Positions 1 through 6,445 of a DNA stretch of 8,333 nucleotides are shown here, one piece after another. The stretch comes from Clostridia bacterium (GTDB lineage: Bacteria > Bacillota_E > SLMV01 > PUMD01). The stretch is from assembly GCA_003563755.1 (NCBI GenBank), contig PWUB01000035.1:1-8333 (forward strand). The letters run 5' to 3'. Every line of letters begins with the position of its first letter. The first letter of the stretch is position 1. The notes under the pieces are model-generated. The model saw nothing but the letters and a program-made list of their open reading frames with translations. It was not told where the DNA came from and made no database searches. The position numbers were made by a program, and so were the translations under genes.

Positions 1-441
1 CGAGAAGCGTCTTGAGCCAGGAACTGGCCTCCGAACAGGGTATGTCGGGTTCTATCTCCTTGATGTTCCCCTAAGCCTCACGAATACTCTGAGAAGCTCC
101 GTGCTTTCCGGAGAGAGTCGGGGGTAGTCGCAGGTCCCGTACTGCGGCCCGATCTCTGTCCGCAGATAGCTATATTATGCCTGAACGCGGACGAGTCTGC
201 ACACAACATGCGAATGTGACCACATTTTGTCGTGAAGAGCCGAACCGTTCGCCGGACGGACCGGGCTGAAATTGCGAACTCATGCTGGAGATATGTCCAA
301 CGAATCCCCCCGACTCCGTCTGGAGGGTGTCGCAGTGAAACCGGCAGCTGCAAGGCGTGCCTCATAGGTTCCCGTGCTTTCCACCTTACCGCCGTTCAGC
401 ATAGCACGGTGCGCGCGTGATGGTCCGGGTCGCGGCAGGAG
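1..441. other. Stretch without a supportable gene
   Basis: I see no convincing gene here. Open frames exist on both strands, but their translations are rich in Arg, Ser, Pro and Thr and look like noise, and none has a good ribosome binding site. Two short plus-strand frames run in from the left edge and stop at about 74 and 127; either could be the last codons of an upstream gene, but neither is recognisable. Small symmetrical elements are present: a 5-bp inverted repeat at about 213-226 and a weak GC hairpin at about 96-113. The stretch lies downstream of the minus-strand germination remnant and could be decayed sequence. Confidence 0.5.
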
Positions 442-692
442 TCACCTGAACAGCTTGATGCCGGGAAGAAGGAAGTCGCGGACGCCCGGGGATATCTCAG
501 AAACACGCACCAACGCGTCCGATGGGTTTGGAATCTCCACCCCGAGGACCAGCGAACGGCAAGGCTCAGACCCAGGAGCCATAGGAAGCACAGGACGAGC
601 AGCTCACCCCATTGAGCCTGGCGGATCATGGGAACCGCCTCATACACCAGGACGACGACAAGGGCAGCGGTCACCAGGATCATCATCGACAT
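442..692 (-). pseudogene. Small membrane protein of a germination operon, frameshifted
   Basis: The first 46 residues are hydrophobic, with two membrane segments at about residues 4-20 and 31-46 separated by a short charged loop (MIRQAQWGE). This resembles the small membrane proteins often encoded next to gerABC-type genes in clostridia. Beyond about base 555 the first frame turns into an Arg/Ser/Cys/His-rich tail. The -1 frame instead continues sensibly with SLVLGVEIPNPSDALVRV and a tail ending GIKLFR, stopping at a TGA at 442-444. Adding one base near 551-560 would restore a protein of about 83 residues. The ATG at 692 follows a GGTGAGG ribosome binding site and lies 12 bases after the Ger(x)C stop, so the two were one operon. 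No slippery heptamer is visible, so programmed frameshifting is unlikely. A real mutation and a sequencing error remain equally possible. The family role is inferred from context; no enzyme activity is implied. Confidence 0.6.
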
Positions 693-704
693 TGTGTCCC
701 ACCC

Positions 705-1406
705 TCACCTTATCCTGGTCGACCTCATGAGCAGGCCCGTCTCCCTGATCGCGCCTTTCACGTTCACCTGGACCGACAGATCCGCCAAAACCTCATTCCA
801 CCCATCCCTCAGCCTCTGCCACTCCCGGGGGTGGCGGCAGTGGAGTGCCTGCCCGAAACCAAAGACGTCTGATTCGTAGCCCTGAGCTGCCCGCAGTGCG
901 GCCCGGATCTCATCCGTGACCACGACCGCCAGCTCCCGTTTTATTTCGATGAGTGCTTCGTAGTTCATGAACGGATCGACGAACGCGGTCATTTCGAAGA
1001 CCTCAGCCTGCACATCCACCTCAACCCGCACCGAGGGCACACCATCGTTGACATCCACGTTGATCTCGGTGTCGACTTTCCTTACCCGGAGGTTGACGTA
1101 CTGATTCGCTGCACTCGGGTGCGGGATCACCACCTCGGTGGTTTTGAGTCCGGCACGCACCCACTGCATGCCGCGAGTCTCGGTCGCGTCCAGCAGACCC
1201 TGGAGCCGGTCCCCTCGGAAGACGGCTGCTCCCAACGCGATTGCACTCTGGACGACTTCGTCTCGCTGCAGGTCCCCGCGGATATCTCCCTCAGGCGGAC
1301 GCGGGGTGAGGATAACGGTAGCTACCACCGGTTCCACGCCTTCCGTCTCCAGCATCACCAGGAAATCCTGAACCTCCGTGATCACGGTGGTTCCTGCGAA
1401 CTCCAT
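705..1406 (-). CDS. Ger(x)C spore germination protein, C-terminal domain only (5'-truncated)
   Basis: Ger(x)C proteins are lipoproteins that form the C subunit of nutrient germinant receptors on the spore inner membrane. This frame carries the hallmark C-terminal domain: DFLVMLETEGVEPV (residues 14-27), GAAVFRGDRLQGLLDATETRG (59-79), a beta-rich middle with VDTEINVDV (111-119), then SDVFGFGQALHCRHPREW (179-196) and a final VQVNVKGAIRETGL (212-225). The family is usually about 370-400 residues; only about 233 can be assigned here. The N-terminal domain with its signal peptide and lipobox Cys is missing. The frame stays open to 1838 but runs into the divergent cysteine desulfurase, and the residues upstream of 1406 do not look like the family. 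The ATG at 1406 has no Shine-Dalgarno sequence, so this start is nominal and the gene is probably a remnant. The family assignment is secure; function is doubtful because there is no export signal. Confidence 0.72.
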   Translation of the reverse strand: MEFAGTTVITEVQDFLVMLETEGVEPVVATVILTPRPPEGDIRGDLQRDEVVQSAIALGAAVFRGDRLQGLLDATETRGMQWVRAGLKTTEVVIPHPSAANQYVNLRVRKVDTEINVDVNDGVPSVRVEVDVQAEVFEMTAFVDPFMNYEALIEIKRELAVVVTDEIRAALRAAQGYESDVFGFGQALHCRHPREWQRLRDGWNEVLADLSVQVNVKGAIRETGLLMRSTRIR

Positions 1407-1441
1407 GTTGTTATCGCACTTTGACCCCGAATGCAAGAGGA

Positions 1442-1454
1442 CTGCAAATTGCAG
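1442..1454. repeat. Perfect palindrome CTGCAA-A-TTGCAG
   Basis: Two 6-base arms flank a single A. The size and the AT-rich centre resemble a dimeric repressor operator, but the site lies about 75 bases upstream of the candidate -35 and no regulator gene is in the window. Function is unknown. Confidence 0.4.
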
Positions 1455-1530
1455 ACAGGGCCCTCTCCTGGTGAGATCGGAGTCAGATGCTGTACCTCGA
1501 AGCGCTGAGGCGGCCAGAGCAGAGTACGAT

Positions 1531-1559
1531 TTGAACCCGCCACGGGTTTGTAGTACCAT
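1531..1559 (+). promoter_or_regulatory. Candidate sigma-A promoter of the cysteine desulfurase-thiI unit
   Basis: TTGAAC at 1531-1536 and TACCAT at 1554-1559 are separated by 17 bases, each matching the sigma-A consensus at four of six positions. Transcription would start near 1566, giving a leader of about 50 bases. The palindrome AACCCG-CCA-CGGGTT at 1534-1548 overlaps the -35 and spacer, a position suited to repression. The match is moderate only. Confidence 0.35.
1534..1548. repeat. Inverted repeat AACCCG-CCA-CGGGTT
   Basis: Perfect 6-base arms lie around CCA, overlapping the candidate promoter upstream of the cysteine desulfurase. It could be an operator. Its minus-strand reading contains GGGTTCAAATC, which looks like a tRNA T-loop, but the stem does not close as a T-arm, so no tRNA is called. 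Confidence 0.4.
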
Positions 1560-1614
1560 ACGCATTGCACGAACATTGATCCCGGGGGGTTGCACGGTGT
1601 CGCCCAGTGAAACG

Positions 1615-2796
1615 ATGATATACCTCGATAACAGTGCGACCACACTCCCCCTGCCCGACGTGGTGGGGAGGGTTAGTGAGGTGATGCAGGGTGCATACGG
1701 CAATCCTTCTGCCCTGCACCGCATGGGTCTGGACGCAGAGGAGATCCTGGATGACTCGCGAAACTCCGTCGCCGACCTCATGGGAGTGGCCCCCGATGAG
1801 GTGTATTTCACTTCGGGTGCCACCGAATCCAACAACACCTTGATTCGTGGCGTTGCCCGTGCATATGCCCACCGAGGTAGTCACATCGTGACCTCGGCAG
1901 CGGAGCACCCGTCGGTGATGAGGGTGTGCGAAGGGCTGGAGGCTGAGGGCTGGACTGTCACCTACGTACCGGTAGATGAACGGGGGATCGTCGATCCTGA
2001 TGACGTCGCTGCCGCCCTCCGCGAAGAGACAGTGCTGTGTTCGATCATGGCGGTCAACAACGAGATAGGCAGCGTGCAGCCCCTGGCGGAAGTGGGCGCG
2101 ATTCTCTCCCGTATGCCGTCACCCCGTCCCATATTTCACACCGATGCTGTCCAGGCAGTGGGAAAGGTCTCATGGGATCCTGTATCCCTGGGAATCGATG
2201 CTCTCTCGATATCCGCTCACAAGTTCCACGGCCCCCGTGGGGTCGGGGCCCTGTACGTTAGAAAGGGCCTGGATATACCGCCTCTTCTGGCGGGTGGAGG
2301 ACAGGAGCGGGGGCTTCGTTCGGGTACCGAGAACACTCCAGCCATCGCGGGGGCCGCCGTTGCTGCCCGCTGGCTGGTGAGGGAGGGCGCGGAGGCGTAC
2401 GAATCTCTCCGGCCGCTCCGGGGTCGACTCGGACGCCGACTGCTAGAAGATGTCTCGCCGGCTTACATCAACGGCCCAGGGCTCCACGCAGCGGCCGACG
2501 AGGCTGCTCCCCACATACTGAGCATCTCCTTCGGCGGGGTGAAGGGTGAGGTCCTGGTTCACGCCCTGGCGGAACAGGGTATTTTCATCTCGCCCGGTGC
2601 CGCCTGCTCGTCGAGAAGGCACGAACCGGGCACCGTCGAGGCCCTACCCATTGCGAAAGACCGCGCGGAGTCCGCCGTCCGGATCAGCCTCTCCCCGTTC
2701 AACACCCTGGATGAAATCAACCATACCGCTGAGGTCATCATCAGTACCGTGCCCGCGCTGCGGGGCATCGGGCACCGGACACGGGGGGCGAGATAG
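1615..2796 (+). CDS. Cysteine desulfurase (NifS/IscS-like, PLP-dependent)
   Basis: The enzyme removes sulfur from L-cysteine as an enzyme-bound persulfide, releasing alanine, and passes the sulfur on. The 393-residue length is normal for the family. It opens with MIYLDNSATTLPLP, the usual N-terminus, followed by GNPSALHRMG, FTSGATESNN, AEHPSV and NNEIGSVQP. The PLP-binding lysine is K203 in SAHKFHGPRGVG, and the catalytic cysteine is C331 in SPGAACSSRR. GGGQERGLRSGTEN is also conserved. I chose the ATG because homologues begin there. A GTG at 1597 with a GGGGGG tract 8 bases upstream would add six residues and is a real alternative. The stop is one base before the thiI ATG, so the two genes are coupled. 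In Firmicutes, such a neighbour (NifZ type) is the dedicated sulfur donor for ThiI. I infer that role rather than general Fe-S assembly, since no iscU or sufU is in view. Confidence 0.95.
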   Translation: MIYLDNSATTLPLPDVVGRVSEVMQGAYGNPSALHRMGLDAEEILDDSRNSVADLMGVAPDEVYFTSGATESNNTLIRGVARAYAHRGSHIVTSAAEHPSVMRVCEGLEAEGWTVTYVPVDERGIVDPDDVAAALREETVLCSIMAVNNEIGSVQPLAEVGAILSRMPSPRPIFHTDAVQAVGKVSWDPVSLGIDALSISAHKFHGPRGVGALYVRKGLDIPPLLAGGGQERGLRSGTENTPAIAGAAVAARWLVREGAEAYESLRPLRGRLGRRLLEDVSPAYINGPGLHAAADEAAPHILSISFGGVKGEVLVHALAEQGIFISPGAACSSRRHEPGTVEALPIAKDRAESAVRISLSPFNTLDEINHTAEVIISTVPALRGIGHRTRGAR

Positions 2797-2797
2797 C

Positions 2798-3994
2798 ATG
2801 AGCCCGGGAGACGGAGAACACATCATCCTCGTACGGTACGGCGAGATCGCACTGAAGGGACAGAACCGGGGGGTCTTCGAGCGGCGGCTCGTCTCGAACA
2901 TCAGGAACGCTCTGCCCGAAAACCTGCGGGCCGACGTCTCACGTGAGCAGGGGCGCATCTTCGTCACCCTCCGGGGTGATCTCGATGATGCCCTGTCCCG
3001 ACTGCGCCGGATCTTCGGGATAGTCTCCGTAAGCCCCGTCATGCAGACTCCACTTCACGAGGAGGCCATGGCCGAGGCAGCCCTGGAGGTTGCACACAAG
3101 GCAAAGGCCTCGCATACATCCCGGGAACCTTTCACCTTCAAGATCGACGCTCGCCGGTCCAACAAGGACTTTCACAAGACCTCACCGGAGATCAACCAGT
3201 GGCTGGGAGCTCACGTGCTGCGGAATCTGGACGACATCTCCGTCGACGTGCACAGCCCCATCCTGAGGCTGCAGGTGGAGGTCCGGACCGACAGGGCGCT
3301 GTTCACGGGCACAACCATTCGGGGGCCCGGCGGCCTACCGGTGGGCACGTCCGGCCGCGGCCTGCTCCTGCTGTCAGGTGGAATCGACAGCCCCGTGGCC
3401 GGCTGGTACATGATGAAGCGGGGCATGAAGGTCGAGGCTGTGCACTTTCACACCCCCCCCTTCACGGGGCCTCGAGCCCAGCGAAAGGTCGAGGACCTGG
3501 CATCACTGCTTGCCCCATATAACCAGGGGCTGAATCTGCATCTCTACCGGTTCACCGACACCCAGGAGGCGATAAACGCCCGCTGCCCATCCCGGATCAC
3601 CCTGACGGTGATGCGCCGGGCCATGCTGCGCCTCGCCGGGGAACTGGCCGGGGAAAGGGAAATCCCCGCCCTCATAACCGGTGAAAGCCTGGGACAGGTG
3701 GCCAGCCAGACGCTGGAAAACATGGCTGCTACCGACGAGGCGGTCCGCATGCCGATTCTGCGTCCCCTTGTCGGACTGGACAAGGAGGAGATCATCGACA
3801 GGGCCAGGGAGATCGGTACCTACGAGACCTCCATTCTTCCCCACGAGGACTGCTGCAGCCTCTTCGTCCCCAAACACCCGAAAACCCGACCCTCCCTTGA
3901 AGAGGTGGTCTCCGCCGAGGCATCCCTCGATCTGCCGGAGGAGCGGGGTGAGATAATCACCAGGAGCTACGATGCCCACGGCAACCCCCGCTGA
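2798..3994 (+). CDS. thiI: tRNA 4-thiouridine synthase ThiI (no rhodanese domain)
   Basis: ThiI uses ATP to adenylate U8 of tRNA and replaces its oxygen with sulfur, giving 4-thiouridine; in some bacteria it also feeds sulfur to thiamine thiazole synthesis. The 398 residues start with LVRYGEIALKGQNRGVFE, typical of the N-terminal ferredoxin-like region. A THUMP domain follows (about 65-170, with FKIDARRSNKDF), then the PP-loop ATP-binding motif SGGIDSP at 193-199 in the adenylase domain. Late conserved motifs are TGESLGQVASQTLENM and EDCCSLFVPKHPKTRP (C352-C353). The protein ends near residue 398, so the rhodanese extension of the enterobacterial protein is absent, as in Bacillus, where a partner cysteine desulfurase delivers the sulfur. 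The gene immediately upstream, one base away, fits that partner. The ribosome binding site GGGGGGCGAG lies inside the end of the upstream gene. No clear terminator follows. Confidence 0.95.
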   Translation: MSPGDGEHIILVRYGEIALKGQNRGVFERRLVSNIRNALPENLRADVSREQGRIFVTLRGDLDDALSRLRRIFGIVSVSPVMQTPLHEEAMAEAALEVAHKAKASHTSREPFTFKIDARRSNKDFHKTSPEINQWLGAHVLRNLDDISVDVHSPILRLQVEVRTDRALFTGTTIRGPGGLPVGTSGRGLLLLSGGIDSPVAGWYMMKRGMKVEAVHFHTPPFTGPRAQRKVEDLASLLAPYNQGLNLHLYRFTDTQEAINARCPSRITLTVMRRAMLRLAGELAGEREIPALITGESLGQVASQTLENMAATDEAVRMPILRPLVGLDKEEIIDRAREIGTYETSILPHEDCCSLFVPKHPKTRPSLEEVVSAEASLDLPEERGEIITRSYDAHGNPR

Positions 3995-4048
3995 GTGAGC
4001 GACGGGCGTACCTCGCGTCCCACTGAACACATAGCAACACAGGTATAC

Positions 4049-4069
4049 ATGTGCGGTGGATGTGCGGTG
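4049..4069. repeat. Tandem direct repeat of ATGTGCGGTG, period 11
   Basis: ATGTGCGGTG occurs at 4049-4058 and again at 4060-4069, separated by a single G. A third core, GTGCGG, lies at 4083-4088. A period close to one helical turn would put the copies on the same DNA face. It lies upstream of the thioredoxin-fold gene and its possible promoter, so a regulator-binding role is conceivable; chance duplication is the alternative. Confidence 0.5.
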
Positions 4070-4097
4070 AACTGGTCATCTCGTGCGGCCGCATGTT

Positions 4098-4114
4098 GGT
4101 CCTGCAGCAGGACC
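4098..4114. repeat. Perfect palindrome GGTCCTGC-A-GCAGGACC
   Basis: Eight-base arms lie around a single A. As DNA this looks like an operator just upstream of the possible -35 of the thioredoxin-fold gene. As RNA it would form a six-pair hairpin followed by only TT, too few for a good thiI terminator. Confidence 0.5.
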
Positions 4115-4142
4115 TTGAACCTGACTCTAGAATAATCAGAAT
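4115..4142 (+). promoter_or_regulatory. Possible promoter of the thioredoxin-fold gene
   Basis: TTGAAC at 4115-4120 and CAGAAT at 4137-4142 are separated by 16 bases, four of six matches each. It directly follows the palindrome at 4098-4114. The leader would be about 50 bases and would contain a six-pair stem, CGGTCC (4144-4149) with GGACCG (4165-4170). The call rests on position and weak consensus. Confidence 0.3.
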
Positions 4143-4196
4143 GCCGGTCCCGGATCCAACTCCCGGACCGCACGTCGCTTGAGGGAGGAGATTGAC

Positions 4197-4784
4197 ATGG
4201 GATTTACGTTGCCAATAGGCGAAAAGGCCCCTGATTTTGAGCTGCCGGCCACCGACGGAAAGACCTATTCCCTGGAGGATTTCTCAGACGCGAAGGGATT
4301 GGTTGTTTTCTTCACCTGCAACCACTGTCCCTTCGTGGTCAACTCGGATGAACACACCCGTGCCACGGTGGAGAAATTCAGGCCCGAGGGTGTGGCCTTC
4401 GTCGGCATCAACAGCAACAGTGCCAACACCTACGAGGAAGACTCGTTCGACAACATGATCAAGCGCATGCAGGAGCACAACTTCCCCTGGGTGTATCTGC
4501 ATGATGAGAGCCAGGATGTCGCTCGCGCTTACGGCGCACTCCGCACTCCCCACTTCTACCTGTTTGACGAAGACAGGAAACTCATCTACACGGGACGTGG
4601 ACTCAATAACCCCGGCAAGCCGCAGGAGAGCACGGCGAATGACCTCGAGAACGCACTGACAGAGTTCGTCAACGACAGGCCGATCAGTAAGCCGCTGACC
4701 AACCCCCTGGGCTGCAATGTGAAGTGGGACGGCATGGATGCTCACTGGATGCCGCCGGAGGCAGAGGACCTCGTGAAGAGCTGA
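4197..4784 (+). CDS. Thioredoxin-fold protein of the AhpC/TSA (peroxiredoxin-like) family
   Basis: This 195-residue soluble protein starts with [22 protein letters not shown], the standard entry to the AhpC/TSA/redoxin fold. [15 protein letters not shown] then gives a CxxC pair, C41 and C44. This CNHCPFV form is typical of a 'thioredoxin family protein' group rather than classical peroxiredoxins, which have a PxxxTxxC site. The conserved cis-proline loop is at RTPHFYLFD, and a late cysteine, C173, sits in the family motif LGCNVKW. The role is probably thiol-disulfide exchange or peroxide reduction in the cytoplasm, since there is no signal peptide; the substrate is unknown. The ATG follows GGGAGGAG by 7 bases. 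A TTG at 4179 would place the ribosome binding site inside the gene and is rejected. It is monocistronic, with a spacer upstream and a terminator downstream. Confidence 0.88.
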   Translation: MGFTLPIGEKAPDFELPATDGKTYSLEDFSDAKGLVVFFTCNHCPFVVNSDEHTRATVEKFRPEGVAFVGINSNSANTYEEDSFDNMIKRMQEHNFPWVYLHDESQDVARAYGALRTPHFYLFDEDRKLIYTGRGLNNPGKPQESTANDLENALTEFVNDRPISKPLTNPLGCNVKWDGMDAHWMPPEAEDLVKS

Positions 4785-4790
4785 GGTCCT
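4765..4790. repeat. Inverted repeat across the stop codon
   Basis: AGGACCTC (4765-4772) and GAGGTCCT (4783-4790) are perfect 8-base arms with a 10-base loop that includes most of the stop region of the thioredoxin-fold gene. No T tract follows. It may help stabilise the mRNA 3' end upstream of the terminator hairpin. Confidence 0.45.
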
Positions 4791-4810
4791 GGCATCCTCC
4801 CGGCTGGACG

Positions 4811-4840
4811 AAGCCCATCTTCCGCGGGAGATGGGCTTTC
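4811..4840 (+). terminator. Rho-independent-type hairpin after the thioredoxin-fold gene
   Basis: AAGCCCATCT (4811-4820) pairs perfectly with AGATGGGCTT (4829-4838), and T-G and C-G pairs extend the stem inward to leave a CGCG loop. It ends in CTTTCC, a short T run. It lies 27 bases after the stop codon at 4784. The stem is strong but the T tract is weak, so efficiency is uncertain; it may also act on convergent transcripts. Confidence 0.65.
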
Positions 4841-4928
4841 CATTGGCCGAGTTCCGACAGGGGTCAACATCAGTCGATGCTGATGCAGGGCCCAGGGAGT
4901 TCCCAACGATGGGCCAGCACCATTGCTG

Positions 4929-4965
4929 GGAAAGAGACGACGCAAGGAGCGCTCGCTGCGCCGTC
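4929..4965 (-). terminator. Possible minus-strand terminator of the serine hydrolase
   Basis: Read on the minus strand, GACGGCGCA pairs with TGCGTCGTC with one mismatch, the loop is 12 bases, and TCTTTCCC follows. It begins about 20 bases beyond the serine hydrolase stop at 4987. The T tract is poor, so this is tentative. Confidence 0.35.
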
Positions 4966-4986
4966 GCAGCCAACATCCATCCGATA

Positions 4987-5826
4987 TCACCAGGTTCTAC
5001 GGGGAAGCCCCCTCCCCTGTTCAGTGAACACATCCAGTGTGTCCAGGTAGGCATGAGCGGTATCTGCCAGCCTGGTTATCACCGCCGAGTTGTCGCCGTC
5101 CATCCCGAAGGCGGTCATGATCCCCAGTATGTATGGAGCTTGCTCGAGTTCCACCAGGCCCACCTCGCACCGGACACCTTCGAGCCCCCCGGTCTTACCC
5201 GCGAGGGTTACGCCCATCGGAAGGGCCTCGCGTATGGGAGTGTTTTTCGGTTTGCGCAGCACGGACAGCACGGCGTCGCAGACCGCCCTGCTCTCCCAAT
5301 CCCCCTGGTACAGGACCTCCAGCCAGCGGACCATGTCCCGGGCCGTGGAGATGTTCTCGCGCCCGCTCGCCACTGCCTTCCAGTCGATCATCCGCCTCTG
5401 TAGCCGGGTGTCGTGGCATCCGATCCCCTCCAATAGATCGTTCACCTCCGCCATCCCGGCCCTGTCGATGCATATGTTGGTGCCGATGTTGTCGCTGACA
5501 TTGATCATCAATATGGCCAGGTTTCGCAGGGTGAGGGTGACTTCACCCTCGAGACGCTGGAGAACCCCGCTACCGCCTACCGTATCGTCTTCGACCACGG
5601 TGTAGGGTTCATCGAGATCCAGCTCACCCCGATCATGCTTTCTGAAAAGCTCCATCAATACCGGCACCTTGATGGTGCTTCCCGCCGCCAGCACCACATC
5701 GCCGTTGATATCCACGCGGCGTCCGCTCTTCAGCTCCACCAGGTGAAGTCCCGCCACGCCCCGGTATTCATCGACGATGCAGACCAGTTCATCTCCCAAC
5801 CGTTCCCACAACAGATCGCTGCTCAT
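4987..5826 (-). CDS. Serine hydrolase of the class A beta-lactamase family (PBP-like fold)
   Basis: The 279-residue protein carries the three active-site signatures of penicillin-recognising serine enzymes in the right order and spacing: STIK with the nucleophile S50 and K53, SDN at 111-113, and KTG at 211-213 within LAGKTGGLEG. RRMIDWKAVASGREN (144-158) occupies the omega-loop region but has no recognisable RxExxLN motif, so the glutamate that class A beta-lactamases use for deacylation is not evident. This fits the broad 'serine hydrolase, beta-lactamase2' group (Pfam PF13354), whose substrates are mostly unknown; resistance should not be inferred. No signal peptide or lipobox is visible at the start (MSSDLLWERLGDEL), so it appears cytoplasmic. 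The ATG follows GGAGGCGAG at good spacing. It lies 80 bases after ykuK on the same strand and could share its transcript. The C-terminal 20 residues look poorly conserved. Confidence 0.88.
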   Translation of the reverse strand: MSSDLLWERLGDELVCIVDEYRGVAGLHLVELKSGRRVDINGDVVLAAGSTIKVPVLMELFRKHDRGELDLDEPYTVVEDDTVGGSGVLQRLEGEVTLTLRNLAILMINVSDNIGTNICIDRAGMAEVNDLLEGIGCHDTRLQRRMIDWKAVASGRENISTARDMVRWLEVLYQGDWESRAVCDAVLSVLRKPKNTPIREALPMGVTLAGKTGGLEGVRCEVGLVELEQAPYILGIMTAFGMDGDNSAVITRLADTAHAYLDTLDVFTEQGRGLPRRTW

Positions 5827-5906
5827 ATTCTCGCCTCCGCAGTACAGGTTGTTCTAAGGATTCACCACGGGGAAGACAGTTCCTTCGCTCTGGTCGGGGA
5901 TCAAAG

Positions 5907-6422
5907 CTACTTAGTATGCCTGTCGGCCACGTTGGAGGCACCGAAGGAGTCGGGTTTGATCTTGGCATCGAAACCACTGCCGGTGACCATCCCGACGATC
6001 TCACGGATGAGGTCCCTGGTATCGCCGCGCTGTCCCACGTCGAGGTGAATCTCCACGTTCATGGCCGCCTGCCCGTTCTCAGAGAGTTTCCCGGCCAGAA
6101 GACCTGCCAGGTGCAGGCTCAGGGAGGCTTCGTAGAAGATCTGCTGGCGCAGGCTGGCGAGCTTGCGGTGATACTGCCGCTGGTAGTAGTAGCGGGCACC
6201 CTTGCCGATCCGGTGTACTATGACCGCCGTGACGAAGCAGATGCGGTCTTTCATCTGAGAATCCGAACCCACTATGATCTTGTAGTCGGCATCGGGCTCC
6301 TCTTTCATGAACTGCATGATCCTCGAGAACATGGTCTCGAAGCCCATGGGACCCTCCGTGGGGCTGATGAACTCACCGGGATCCATACCGCGGTACGAAT
6401 CCCTAGCTGCAGAACCTGCCAT
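5907..6422 (-). CDS. YkuK-family RNase H-like protein (DUF458)
   Basis: The 171-residue protein matches the YkuK/DUF458 family, predicted to have an RNase H-like fold and common in spore-forming Firmicutes. Conserved blocks are FISPTEGPMGFETMFSRI near residue 18, YKIIVGSDSQ (about 47-56), FVTAVIVHRIGKGARYYY, LRQQIFYEASLSLHLA, EIHLDVGQRGDTRDLIREIVGMV, and the terminal GFDAKIKPDSFGASNVADRHTK. Acidic residues in GSDSQ, EIHLDVG and IKPDS are placed like the metal ligands of the fold. No biochemical role is established, so nuclease activity is only an inference. The ATG at 6422 follows a perfect AAGGAGGT ribosome binding site, and a promoter overlaps the rsmA stop upstream. A slightly later ATG (residue 13) is possible but lacks a ribosome binding site. 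Confidence 0.92.
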   Translation of the reverse strand: MAGSAARDSYRGMDPGEFISPTEGPMGFETMFSRIMQFMKEEPDADYKIIVGSDSQMKDRICFVTAVIVHRIGKGARYYYQRQYHRKLASLRQQIFYEASLSLHLAGLLAGKLSENGQAAMNVEIHLDVGQRGDTRDLIREIVGMVTGSGFDAKIKPDSFGASNVADRHTK

Positions 6423-6445
6423 CGGGCGACCTCCTTCGCAGACCT

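Larger units (their letters stand above)
1407..1614. other. Intergenic region between gerC remnant and cysteine desulfurase
   Basis: This 208-base divergent gap holds two palindromes and a candidate promoter, listed separately. It is also where the missing first half of the Ger(x)C gene should have been; that half needs more than 400 bases, so it cannot fit here even with frameshifts. I see no further gene. Confidence 0.6.

Noticed and set aside
1..127. C-terminal ends of plus-strand genes entering from the left edge (stops at about 74 and 127)
   Set aside because: Both frames are too short to judge, and neither tail is recognisable.
213..226. AATGT-GACC-ACATT inverted repeat as an operator
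   Set aside because: The arms are only five bases, with no associated gene or promoter; easily expected by chance.
291..413. 40-residue minus-strand reading frame starting at a TATGCTGAAC context
   Set aside because: It has no ribosome binding site and no recognisable features, and sits in a stretch that otherwise looks non-coding.
1521..1560. Minus-strand tRNA 3' end, suggested by GGGTTCAAATC
   Set aside because: The T-stem does not close (GCGGG against CGTAC), there is no acceptor stem or CCA, and the bases are better explained by the AACCCG/CGGGTT repeat.
1407..1838. In-frame upstream extension of the Ger(x)C reading frame
   Set aside because: It runs antisense through the divergent promoter region and the first part of the cysteine desulfurase, and its residues do not resemble the Ger(x)C N-terminal domain or a lipoprotein signal.
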